DNA of 6,484 nucleotides from Fibrobacterota bacterium (lineage in GTDB: Bacteria; Fibrobacterota; Chitinivibrionia; Chitinivibrionales; JANQEN01), in NCBI GenBank assembly GCA_030619215.1, contig JAUXBV010000210.1, forward strand, positions 1-6,484, given 5' to 3'. Made by a program: the position numbers and the translations under genes. Under the pieces are notes generated by a model. It was not told where the DNA came from, did no database searches, and was given only the letters and a program-made list of their open reading frames with translations. Below are positions 1 to 6,336 of the stretch, in pieces. The number at the start of each line of letters is the position of its first letter. Within the stretch, counting starts at the first letter, position 1.

Positions 1-263
1 ACTTCAGATGCCGCTATATCTTTATACACTTCGATAGTATCGCCGGAGTGTGGAATCCTATTACCACTTCCGTAATTCCCTTTTTGAAAATCGGCGAACA
101 GCATGGGATAGGGATACTTTTTTATTTTCAAGACGGGCTTATTTTTTTGCTTACTATGAATCATTTCATTTGTAGAATAACAAGAGTTAATAGTAAATAT
201 GAAAAATAATATTGGTATGCAATATACCTTTAAAAATGTAATTTGTTTATCTATTTTGTGCAT
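1..263 (-). CDS. Partial probable lipoprotein, 3' end beyond left edge
   Basis: An open frame from ATG at 263 runs without a stop to the window edge, giving 87 complete residues. It begins MHKIDKQITFLKVYC, continues with a hydrophobic stretch (IPILFFIFTI) and reaches Asn-Ser-Cys with Cys28. This resembles a lipoprotein signal peptide with a loose lipobox (I-N-S-C), which would place the product as a lipid-anchored envelope protein. An in-frame TAA at 269-267 excludes a start further upstream. I see no Shine-Dalgarno sequence in the 30-base gap from the beta-propeller gene. The visible mature part (PVLKIKKYPYPMLFADFQKG, then a Gly/Asn-rich segment and GDTIEVYKD) matches no family I recognise. 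The DNA is very A+T-rich (12 G+C in the 60 bases 181-240). As last visible gene of the operon it is a second candidate for an envelope protein protecting against the metallopeptidase; that is inference only. The alternative is an unrelated lipoprotein. Confidence 0.72.
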   Translation of the reverse strand, partial: MHKIDKQITFLKVYCIPILFFIFTINSCYSTNEMIHSKQKNKPVLKIKKYPYPMLFADFQKGNYGSGNRIPHSGDTIEVYKDIAASE

Positions 264-293
264 ATATTAAGGTTTGCAAAAGAGAATAACCAA

Positions 294-1523
294 CTATTCC
301 AGGCATCTTATTCCTTCCTTACCGCCAATATAAACTTTCCCATCGGTATCCATTATCGGCCTGCAGGTTAAAACAAACGGATTTATAACACTTGTAATTA
401 ATTCGCCATCCTGAGAAATATGGTGAAGCATATTCAGAGCGGCGACAAGAACGCTCTGGTCCTGAAGTACCGTTAAATAGATTTCCGTGTTACCTCCTGT
501 AATCTCATACTCCCATTCTACATCTCCCTCTTTTATGCTTATAAGCGTATTGCCTGCGCAGTAGTAAATGTTTCCTCCAGGTGCAAATGCCGGTGGCTGA
601 CCCGATTTTGAAAGCTCGTTGATCGGTACTTCCCAGTTTATTTTACCTTTTGGGGTAAGCGACACAATCCTTTTATTTTTAGGTTCCGGGATTTTTTTAT
701 ATTGGTCAATGTCCTGAGCGGCAATAAGATTTCCGTCAGTATAAACAGATAGGGATTTAATAAAAGGGAAATTTATTTTATTGATGTCCTTTTCACTGCT
801 AGCTGGTATAGGAAAAGAATACAAGTGATAGGCTGCTGCAAGAAAACACTCTTTTTTATCATTGGATAACACAGAGCATAGGGCAATAGTGTTTTCATTA
901 TATTCAAAGTGAATTTTTCTCTCGGTGGCGTTAAAAGTAGTAATAATAAATCCTTCGTCGAGTACCGGTTTGTCAAAACTGCTAGGAAATCTGTTATAAA
1001 TATAGAAGTAATTATCTTTATCAGGTTGAATAAACAGTAACTTAGGATAATCTGAAAAAAACACAATATTTACTTCTTCAGTTTTATTATTCTGAACAGA
1101 TATTTTATAAAAACTATCGTTAGGACTAACAACCCATATACCCTCTGTGTCTAAAGTAAAATCGCTAAGATTATAAAATTCCCGTGTCCAGATTCTATAA
1201 CCGGTGCTCTGTTGTTTAACATCAACCCATTTTATATAAACAGCTATCAAGCAATTGTCTCCCATGCATAAATGATATGGACTATCACCAATGTACTGCT
1301 TTAGGATGGGGGTATTCCACAGCTCATCTCCCTTTAATGTCCCTATAACCGGAAGGAATGAGCTGTTCTGCCAGTTCGCATATCTTTTCTCGTTAATGAT
1401 AACTGATTGGGTCATTTTGTGTTTCCCTTTTTTTAAATTATAAGCTTTTTTAGCAAAAACAGGTACACATAGAATGCCGATAATAGTGCCAATTTGTATC
1501 AAGCTGATATTTCGTTTTAGCAT
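294..1523 (-). CDS. Exported PQQ/BamB-like beta-propeller protein, candidate periplasmic immunity protein
   Basis: A 409-residue protein. The N-terminus is a classical Sec signal: basic MLKR, a hydrophobic core to about residue 22 and a plausible cleavage after VFA (residue 24), so the product should be periplasmic or exported. The C-terminal half has repeated beta-strand units typical of PQQ/BamB-like propeller blades: residues 287-300 (SLTPKGKINWEVP), 316-341 (GGNIYYCAGNTLISI then VEWEYEI), 356-380 (VLVAALNMLHHISQDGEL) and 387-409 (MDTDGKVYIGGKEGIRCL). The first half is more diverged, also beta-rich. In-frame TAA at 1532-1530 fixes the upstream limit. No well-placed Shine-Dalgarno is visible; TAAGGA overlapping the previous stop lies 21 bases away. 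Met37 is a possible alternative start but would lose the signal peptide. The gap from the metallopeptidase gene is 24 bases. Such propellers are binding scaffolds. Position directly after a probable effector gene suggests immunity or accessory function, which the sequence does not prove. Confidence 0.82.
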   Translation of the reverse strand: MLKRNISLIQIGTIIGILCVPVFAKKAYNLKKGKHKMTQSVIINEKRYANWQNSSFLPVIGTLKGDELWNTPILKQYIGDSPYHLCMGDNCLIAVYIKWVDVKQQSTGYRIWTREFYNLSDFTLDTEGIWVVSPNDSFYKISVQNNKTEEVNIVFFSDYPKLLFIQPDKDNYFYIYNRFPSSFDKPVLDEGFIITTFNATERKIHFEYNENTIALCSVLSNDKKECFLAAAYHLYSFPIPASSEKDINKINFPFIKSLSVYTDGNLIAAQDIDQYKKIPEPKNKRIVSLTPKGKINWEVPINELSKSGQPPAFAPGGNIYYCAGNTLISIKEGDVEWEYEITGGNTEIYLTVLQDQSVLVAALNMLHHISQDGELITSVINPFVLTCRPIMDTDGKVYIGGKEGIRCLE

Positions 1524-1547
1524 ACCTATTTATACCGTTTATTTTCC

Positions 1548-4500
1548 TTAAACAGCTTCGAGAGTCATTGATGCATGAAGCTTTGAATTAACCCAGGTTC
1601 TTAAAAATGAAAGATGGTTTACCATAAGGGCTGAGTTGCCAAGATCGCCTGTATTTGAAATATTTAAAAAATATGCTACCAGCTCATTTGCGGTAGCATT
1701 GTTATATACTGTTATTTCATCACTTGTAGCACCTGCAGAGACAATATGCGAGGAGTTATTTGAACTTCGGAACCTATCTTTATAATTTCTTTCGGAAGCT
1801 TCTTCTCCGTGGGAAAAACCACTTACGAAATGTATTATTATATTTGCTATGCCATCACTACCATTTCGCAATCTATATCGACAACTTACATTTTTCCATG
1901 CGCCAACAAAGTCTCTGATTTTTATTCTTCTGTCCGCATTACTCATTGATGATTGAAAATCTGTGCTTATCCTTACTCTGACCACAAGAACAGCCTGATA
2001 TTCAATTGGTACGGCTGTCTGATTTGCCTGAAAATTACGGCAGGATGTTTCGTCCTGAGAGACATAATAGAGAGCAAGATATAATGTCTTTTTAGGATTT
2101 GAGCTGTGAACCTCATATTTAATTTCCCTGTGAATTGGTTCCCGCAAGTCCGTAGATACAGAGGTGCTGTTGATCCTTCTATTATAGGAGTAATTATCGG
2201 TATTGTATATATATCGTATAGCAAATTCTTTATCTGTTAACCAGGAGTTTGAATGCAAGGTACCTCTTTGAATATCAAAATGAATCTGGTTTAGATAATA
2301 ACAAAGTAGATGAGCTCTGGGTTTGCCATTGGTAAACATCATTGCGGGCCTGTTTTCATACATGGTATAGCATTCAAAAAACTGTGAGAATGCTGGAAAG
2401 GAATGGTTGTTGATTTCGTAAGCAGTGTTAAAATATTCATCAGCATTACCGGTTGCATGCCCCAATTCGTGGGCAAACGTAAATACCTGATAACTTCTCC
2501 CATCCTCTAGACTGGGCATATAGGCAGAAAAAGGGCCGGTCACCTCATGATAGGCTGATTCATTCAGTCTGAAGAAAGAAAATTGAATGTTCGCGTTGGC
2601 TCCTCTTCCCGCCCAATGAAAGGCAATCCCATAATTTGACGTCGAAGAGCTGTCACTGGTTATTACTGCAAGGAATTTTGGTTTTCCACCATAGGCGTTA
2701 TCCCGGGCTGTTCTGACTGCCGCGTGGGTCTGGAGATTTCCCATGTTGGTCAGATTAATATTACCATTGGGATTTAAATAATTGATATTTGCTGGCCGTG
2801 ATGCGTTATTTACAATAAAGGTCTCTTTTTCATCAAAGAAATAGAGCGGCTGCATGATTTCCGTGGTGTCTGAAGCCGGGGTTTCTTCCAGAAAGTAATG
2901 CCTGTGATTATATCGTTCCATGGCATTATAGACGCCTTCATTGACAAACCGGTCTACGGCAGCCTGGGGCGGTACGGTATGCGTCGGGTCAGTGTCGGTA
3001 TCGCTGTAGCGGGAATCACGCATAAAATTAATGGAAACGTAAATCAACAGATACGAGAGCGGGTGTGAACCGTTTGCTGCCAGATGATGAAAGAAATGAA
3101 GGTCATAATCACCGGTATAACCTAAAGCAACCTGACTGTATTTCATTGGCCAGTTAACCTGTCTGGAACTATCTCTTATCGCAGCTCTTGCACCGATAAG
3201 AAACCTCTTGGTTACCCAGTCGGTTTCCTCATGGGAGCGCAACGGTAATACTGTATAAAATTTCTCCTTGAAATAAATAATTGCCACGTTTTGTGCATCG
3301 GTAGAAATTCTGTTACGGGGGAACGGGATCCTTGCGGTATTTGCGGCTGTTCCTGTTTTATATAATTCAAGGCGTCCATTTTCCCCGTTTATGGTAAAGA
3401 GCTTTAACCTCGATTTGGTGGCATGGAGATTTTTTGCCGTGCCCAGTTGATTCTCGTCTCTGATTTCCTGGGTTCCACCCTCTGAATCGTAGAGTACAAT
3501 GGTGTCCATATTAAATAGTAAAGGAGATTCCTGTGACGTATTTTCTGCAATGAGTATTGAGAATTCATCAGAGCGTGTTCCCAGTTTGCATGACCAGTTA
3601 CGGGAATCCCATAGCCGGGGTAAGTCGTAGAATTGCTGACGCTCGATAATGTCAAGTGCCTGGACTTCAGTGTCTGCACGTTCGATAACCTCGGGAGTAT
3701 CTTCTTCATTTTCGGTATGTACCCAGCCTGCATTCGTTTGAAATCTGAAATATATTGAATTTCTTTGTGTATTTGCCTCATCCTGCGAAGGAAATTGCAC
3801 AATAACCGTATAGACACCGTTGCTGTAATTAATCCGTGTCCGTATTTCGGTTTCATCCTGTTTGAACGCCCTGATATTAAGGCCTGCGGGAACATCCAGC
3901 AGTTGTTTTTTAATCCGGTTATAGTATTGAAATTTGAGATGATAAGGTACTGCGTGCAGGTCATTTGGATCAAGATAGGCGGAGCGGATACGGTATTCGT
4001 TTCTGAGGGGGCACTCCTCGCGTGTGTGGGTACGGGTGGTAATCTCGGGGCAGGTGAGCTCCGGCGCTTCCCCTTCGTCAAAGAAGAGTATTTCCACTCT
4101 CCGGTTACGCTGGGAACGGTAGTTCTGTTTTTCTGCATCGTCAATGGGGAATGATTCGCCGCATGCAATGTATTCCCGGTCTTCATAGGCAAAGCGCAAC
4201 TGGGAGGTTCGGAGAGTGTTTAATTCCCCAAGAGTTTTACCCATTGTTTCACAGAGGACCTGTATGTAAAGATCATATACCAGTTGCCATGCACGCTCGG
4301 GCCACTTTTTCTGCCGGTTCCCCCGTATCTCACTGAAAATTTGTTGAGCCTCTTCCGGGGTGATAACAGAATCTGAAGCCAACTGGTTGAAGAAGTTTTG
4401 TGTTGCGGCTTCGGTGTCATCTCCCCAGATATTGTCCACACCTAAGGGATCACAATTCCAACCGTTTTTGTAACAGGAAAATGTCATGATCTGCTGGTAG

Positions 4501-4964
4501 TCTTCAACTTTATGCCTCGATGCACTAACGGCCGCCCACGGTTCACGTTCTCCGTTCAGAAGATAGAGCACATTCTGCGCCCGCAGCTCCGAGAGCTCGA
4601 AATTCATACGAACACCGCCGGAGGTGTCCGTATGTCCGGCAATAAGGATCCTTTTCTGCGGGTTAAGCTCAAACTGCCTGAATACAAGGGATAGAGCACT
4701 GATCCCACTCATGGCTTCCTGTTGGGCCTGGATTTCGGCGTCTTCCGTATCTGTCGCATCATCCTCGCTGCCACCTTCGGAGCTTGTTCCCTCGGGATTT
4801 TCGGGCATCATAACCGCACTGTCAAGGTGGAAGAGGACGTCCTCCATCTCGAGGATGAGCATGGTAATGCTCTGAACTTCAAAGTCGGTTGTCTGTCCGG
4901 TATCTACGGAAGATCTTTCTGAGGGGCTTCCGGTAGTGGGTCTTGGAGAATCTGGGTCACACAA
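1548..4964 (-). CDS. OmpA/peptidoglycan-binding zinc metallopeptidase, candidate injection-system effector
   Basis: A 1138-residue protein without a signal peptide. Residues 1-30 are hydrophilic and Ser/Thr/Pro-rich. Residues 31-137 are an OmpA C-terminal-like domain: LFHLDSAVMMPE, an acidic insert (about 56-78), then AGHTDTSGG and LSELRAQNV. Asp113 and Arg128 have the spacing of the family's peptidoglycan-binding pair. The final strand (NRRVEILFFD, 287-296) comes after an insertion of about 140 residues that includes a PG_binding_1-like piece (DNIWGDDTEAATQNFF, 177-192). Residues 340-410 look like a beta domain. A zincin motif, HELGHATGNADEY, lies at 832-844: His832 and His836 are expected zinc ligands, Glu833 the catalytic base, and Asp842/Glu843 candidates for a third ligand. 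MMFTNG (875-880) may be a Met-turn. The C-terminal 240 residues match no family I recognise. The start is TTG with TAAGG eight bases upstream; the first in-frame ATG (Met35) has no good ribosome site. Immediate linkage to the PAAR gene suggests export on the spike tip. OmpA and zincin assignments are strong; substrate and effector role are inferred. Confidence 0.9.
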   Translation of the reverse strand: MCDPDSPRPTTGSPSERSSVDTGQTTDFEVQSITMLILEMEDVLFHLDSAVMMPENPEGTSSEGGSEDDATDTEDAEIQAQQEAMSGISALSLVFRQFELNPQKRILIAGHTDTSGGVRMNFELSELRAQNVLYLLNGEREPWAAVSASRHKVEDYQQIMTFSCYKNGWNCDPLGVDNIWGDDTEAATQNFFNQLASDSVITPEEAQQIFSEIRGNRQKKWPERAWQLVYDLYIQVLCETMGKTLGELNTLRTSQLRFAYEDREYIACGESFPIDDAEKQNYRSQRNRRVEILFFDEGEAPELTCPEITTRTHTREECPLRNEYRIRSAYLDPNDLHAVPYHLKFQYYNRIKKQLLDVPAGLNIRAFKQDETEIRTRINYSNGVYTVIVQFPSQDEANTQRNSIYFRFQTNAGWVHTENEEDTPEVIERADTEVQALDIIERQQFYDLPRLWDSRNWSCKLGTRSDEFSILIAENTSQESPLLFNMDTIVLYDSEGGTQEIRDENQLGTAKNLHATKSRLKLFTINGENGRLELYKTGTAANTARIPFPRNRISTDAQNVAIIYFKEKFYTVLPLRSHEETDWVTKRFLIGARAAIRDSSRQVNWPMKYSQVALGYTGDYDLHFFHHLAANGSHPLSYLLIYVSINFMRDSRYSDTDTDPTHTVPPQAAVDRFVNEGVYNAMERYNHRHYFLEETPASDTTEIMQPLYFFDEKETFIVNNASRPANINYLNPNGNINLTNMGNLQTHAAVRTARDNAYGGKPKFLAVITSDSSSTSNYGIAFHWAGRGANANIQFSFFRLNESAYHEVTGPFSAYMPSLEDGRSYQVFTFAHELGHATGNADEYFNTAYEINNHSFPAFSQFFECYTMYENRPAMMFTNGKPRAHLLCYYLNQIHFDIQRGTLHSNSWLTDKEFAIRYIYNTDNYSYNRRINSTSVSTDLREPIHREIKYEVHSSNPKKTLYLALYYVSQDETSCRNFQANQTAVPIEYQAVLVVRVRISTDFQSSMSNADRRIKIRDFVGAWKNVSCRYRLRNGSDGIANIIIHFVSGFSHGEEASERNYKDRFRSSNNSSHIVSAGATSDEITVYNNATANELVAYFLNISNTGDLGNSALMVNHLSFLRTWVNSKLHASMTLEAV
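2433..2471 (-). other. Zincin active-site motif HExxHxxGxxDEY
   Basis: These bases encode residues 832-844 of the large protein, HELGHATGNADEY. HExxH followed by a glycine three residues on and an acidic pair is characteristic of zinc metallopeptidases. The preceding residues (SYQVFTFA) have the hydrophobic pattern of an active-site helix. No key residue is missing, so the enzyme is probably catalytically competent. The exact MEROPS family cannot be settled by eye. Confidence 0.85.
4077..4874 (-). other. Split OmpA-like domain with inserted peptidoglycan-binding module
   Basis: This stretch encodes residues 31-296 of the large protein. The first OmpA part is residues 31-137 and the last strand is 287-296. 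Between them lie about 140 extra residues containing a PG_binding_1-like segment (around 160-195), a Trp-rich helical part (WPERAWQLVYDLYIQVL, 221-237) and CGESFPI (268-274). The two wall-binding elements probably dock the protein on peptidoglycan. The insertion boundaries are approximate. Confidence 0.72.
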
Positions 4965-4972
4965 AGTAATAA

Positions 4973-4977
4973 CCTTA
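4973..4977 (-). promoter_or_regulatory. Shine-Dalgarno deciding the TTG start of the metallopeptidase gene
   Basis: TAAGG on the minus strand is separated by eight bases (4972-4965) from TTG at 4964. The spike gene and the rightward M90-like gene show the same eight-base spacing. This favours TTG over the first in-frame ATG at 4862, and gives a 19-base gap from the spike gene's TGA. Confidence 0.7.
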
Positions 4978-4983
4978 CGTTAA

Positions 4984-6072
4984 TCAGCTGTTCAGGTCGA
5001 ATGAAACGTTTACCCGGCCCGGAGGGACTTTGTCAATTCTGGCATGTCCCTGGCCGTCAAGCGTTCCTTCCTTTATTTCACCGTTGGGCAGATATGCTTT
5101 GTATTTTTTATTACCTATTGGATTACCCTGGTCATCTTTAAGGTTGATCTCAAAATAATCCTTATACATAAGCAGTGCCGACTGTTCAGTGAGGCCGCCT
5201 ATGCCAACCTTATAATAGAAGAATGGCTGAGAATATCTTACATTTTTTGCTTTCTGACCGCAGATGCCCAGTAGCTTATCATCAACCTCCAGGGTGTAAT
5301 CCTGCTCTACCTTGTCGCCGCTTACTTTCGTCTCAAATGTTTCGAGCAGGTAGTCGGTGTAATTGGCGTCTTTTATAAAAACCTGCAGACTTGCTTTGGT
5401 ACCGTTTTCAATGCCGACAGTTTCTACTTTCATTTTAACGGTTTCACCGACTTCAGCTTCCTGTTTTGACCATTGTGCGTTTACAATCCCGAACAGGGTT
5501 ATTTCATAATTGCCCTCTGGTATACCCCTTCTTTTAACCTGTCCGCCGAGCGTATCGGAATGTGTTGTGTCATCCGGTCCTTTTATTGTGTATTTATAGC
5601 CTCCGATTGGAAGCTTTGCTTTATCATTGAAAGTGACATCAAGGAAGTGGTTTTCAATATCTACGGTTCCCGGTGTTATGGAAGCAAGTGCGGCTGATGT
5701 AATGGCCCCTTTAGCGGCACTGCCTGAGCCTCCGGCACCTGCTCCGCCGCCACCGCCGCCACCTCCTCCTGCGCTGATCTCGCCGATCATGACGGTGGGG
5801 CATCCTATGGCAATTGAATCGGGTGGTCCGGTGCAGACAGCCATGTCCCCCTGCCTTGCAGCGGGCATACCACCGATAAGAACACCCACACTACCGAGCG
5901 TTATCGGGCCACCGACATGAGGTATCGGTGGAACTCCCGGTGTAACCATGGGGCACACATGCATATCACCAAGTCGCGCAGCCGGCATTCCACCAATAAG
6001 TACAGTGGGCATACCGACAACCACTGATCCGCCATGCGTTGTCATATCTCCGATACGGGCTGCCATTCCCAT
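4984..6072 (-). CDS. PAAR-domain spike tip protein with C-terminal beta domains
   Basis: A 362-residue PAAR-family protein. PAAR proteins sharpen the spike (VgrG or equivalent) of type VI and related contractile injection systems and carry effectors. Three PAAR-type repeats are visible: MAARIGDMTTH (3-13), PAARLGDMHVC (30-40) and PAARQGDMAVC (70-80). The last two lie inside a 40-residue period with identical VLIGGMPAAR. His13, His38, Cys40, His52 and Cys80 are candidate ligands for the metal at the tip. A run of nine glycines (102-110) with more Gly/Ala/Ser forms a hinge. Then come two similar beta domains (about 143-196 and 306-361, sharing PIG..KY, a TL.GQ turn and a (I/V)P.G loop) and an Ig-like stretch between (AQWSKQEAEVGETVKM onward). 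No signal peptide is present. ATG at 6072 has AAGGA eight bases upstream. The gene leads the operon, so the next protein is its likely cargo. A PAAR-like tip of an extracellular contractile system is an alternative. Confidence 0.92.
   Translation of the reverse strand: MGMAARIGDMTTHGGSVVVGMPTVLIGGMPAARLGDMHVCPMVTPGVPPIPHVGGPITLGSVGVLIGGMPAARQGDMAVCTGPPDSIAIGCPTVMIGEISAGGGGGGGGGAGAGGSGSAAKGAITSAALASITPGTVDIENHFLDVTFNDKAKLPIGGYKYTIKGPDDTTHSDTLGGQVKRRGIPEGNYEITLFGIVNAQWSKQEAEVGETVKMKVETVGIENGTKASLQVFIKDANYTDYLLETFETKVSGDKVEQDYTLEVDDKLLGICGQKAKNVRYSQPFFYYKVGIGGLTEQSALLMYKDYFEINLKDDQGNPIGNKKYKAYLPNGEIKEGTLDGQGHARIDKVPPGRVNVSFDLNS
4993..5646 (-). other. Duplicated beta domain flanking an Ig-like segment in the spike protein
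   Basis: Residues 143-196 and 306-361 align by eye: F-x-(D/I) then a charged turn, PIG followed by KY, TLGGQ against TLDGQ, then IPEGNYEITL against VPPGRVNVSF. They resemble carboxypeptidase-regulatory-like folds often attached to spike proteins. The intervening residues 199-300 (AQWSKQEAEVGETV onward) look like a separate Ig-like fold. These are likely docking surfaces for the large partner protein. Confidence 0.6.
5743..5769 (-). repeat. Poly-glycine codon run in the spike gene
   Basis: Nine consecutive GGN codons (residues 102-110), followed by Ala-Gly-Ala-Gly-Gly-Ser-Gly-Ser. The codons are mixed rather than identical, so the run looks selected as a flexible protein linker between the PAAR cone and the beta domains more than a fresh triplet expansion. 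It may still be prone to length change. Confidence 0.8.
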
Positions 6073-6080
6073 AGTGTATT

Positions 6081-6085
6081 TCCTT
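6081..6085 (-). promoter_or_regulatory. Shine-Dalgarno of the spike gene
   Basis: AAGGA on the minus strand, with eight bases (6080-6073) to ATG at 6072. It supports this start and not the second in-frame ATG two codons downstream. Confidence 0.75.
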
Positions 6086-6171
6086 TGAAAGAGTTATCTG
6101 GAATTAACACTACAAAATATATCAGTTTTCAGTTAATGATGATTCTCTTTCTAATCCCAATATGATGCTCT

Positions 6172-6177
6172 ATTAAA
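6172..6177 (-). promoter_or_regulatory. Candidate -10 element of the leftward operon
   Basis: TTTAAT matches the sigma-70 -10 consensus at five of six positions. The -35 position 17 bases upstream (TATTTT, 6200-6195) is poor. The centre of the CRP-type site would lie near -45, close to but not exactly the class II activator position. A weak -35 next to an activator site is what a CRP-dependent promoter would show. An alternative is an extended -10, TGATATATT at 6124-6116, also with a weak -35. Confidence 0.3.
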
Positions 6178-6202
6178 AATAAACTTATGCTCGAAAAATA
6201 TC

Positions 6203-6218
6203 TGTGACGACGATCACA
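6203..6218. promoter_or_regulatory. CRP/FNR-family binding site, perfect TGTGA-N6-TCACA
   Basis: TGTGACGACGATCACA is an exact match to the CRP half-site pair with the canonical six-base spacer. The flanks are A/T-rich, and on the minus strand the site reads AAATGTGA, as in the enterobacterial consensus. It sits near the middle of the divergent intergenic region, 131 bases from the leftward start codon and 118 from the rightward one, so it could serve either or both promoters. Identification is by consensus; a related regulator of the same superfamily could be the true ligand. Confidence 0.75.
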
Positions 6219-6254
6219 TTTCCACATTTTTTTCTCTTTTTATAAGGTGTGTAT

Positions 6255-6283
6255 TTGTAGCAGTTATACCTGACAAATATATT
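6255..6283 (+). promoter_or_regulatory. Candidate sigma-70 promoter for the rightward M90-like gene
   Basis: TTGTAG (6255-6260), a 17-base spacer and TATATT (6278-6283). The -10 matches five of six consensus bases and the -35 only the first three. Transcription would start near 6290, leaving a leader of about 47 bases, and the CRP-type site would be centred near -80. Confidence 0.35.
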
Positions 6284-6317
6284 TTAAGAATTAAGTTAAT
6301 TTGCCATTTAAGAATTA
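6283..6317 (+). repeat. 11-base direct repeat in the leader of the M90-like gene
   Basis: TTTAAGAATTA occurs at 6283-6293 and again at 6307-6317, with starts 24 bases apart. Both copies overlap or follow the candidate promoter, so they could be a paired operator. The A/T-rich composition makes chance repetition possible. Confidence 0.4.
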
Positions 6318-6323
6318 GTATAC

Positions 6324-6328
6324 AAAGG
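6324..6328 (+). promoter_or_regulatory. Shine-Dalgarno of the M90-like gene
   Basis: AAAGG with eight bases (6329-6336) to ATG at 6337. Together with the family-like N-terminus this marks a genuine translation start. Confidence 0.65.
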
Positions 6329-6336
6329 TTATTACT

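Noticed and set aside
3404..4192. 262-residue open frame on the minus strand
   Set aside because: It lies wholly inside the metallopeptidase gene in another frame, has a basic Arg/Thr/Ser-rich low-complexity composition and no domain or ribosome-site support.
3765..4336. Plus-strand open frames opposite the metallopeptidase gene
   Set aside because: They are antisense to a gene with clear domain motifs, and their translations show no recognisable family.
4860..4862. Met35 (ATG) as start of the metallopeptidase gene
   Set aside because: It has no good ribosome site and would leave a 121-base gap, whereas TTG at 4964 has TAAGG at eight bases. It remains a minor possibility because only disordered residues would be lost.
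5627..5920. Plus-strand frame with a proline-rich run
   Set aside because: The prolines are the complement of the spike protein's glycine codons, so this is a shadow of the PAAR gene.
6203..6240. Palindrome followed by a T-rich run as a rho-independent terminator
   Set aside because: The stem is only five base pairs with a six-base loop, the T run is not adjacent, and no plus-strand gene ends just upstream. The CRP-type reading explains the palindrome better.
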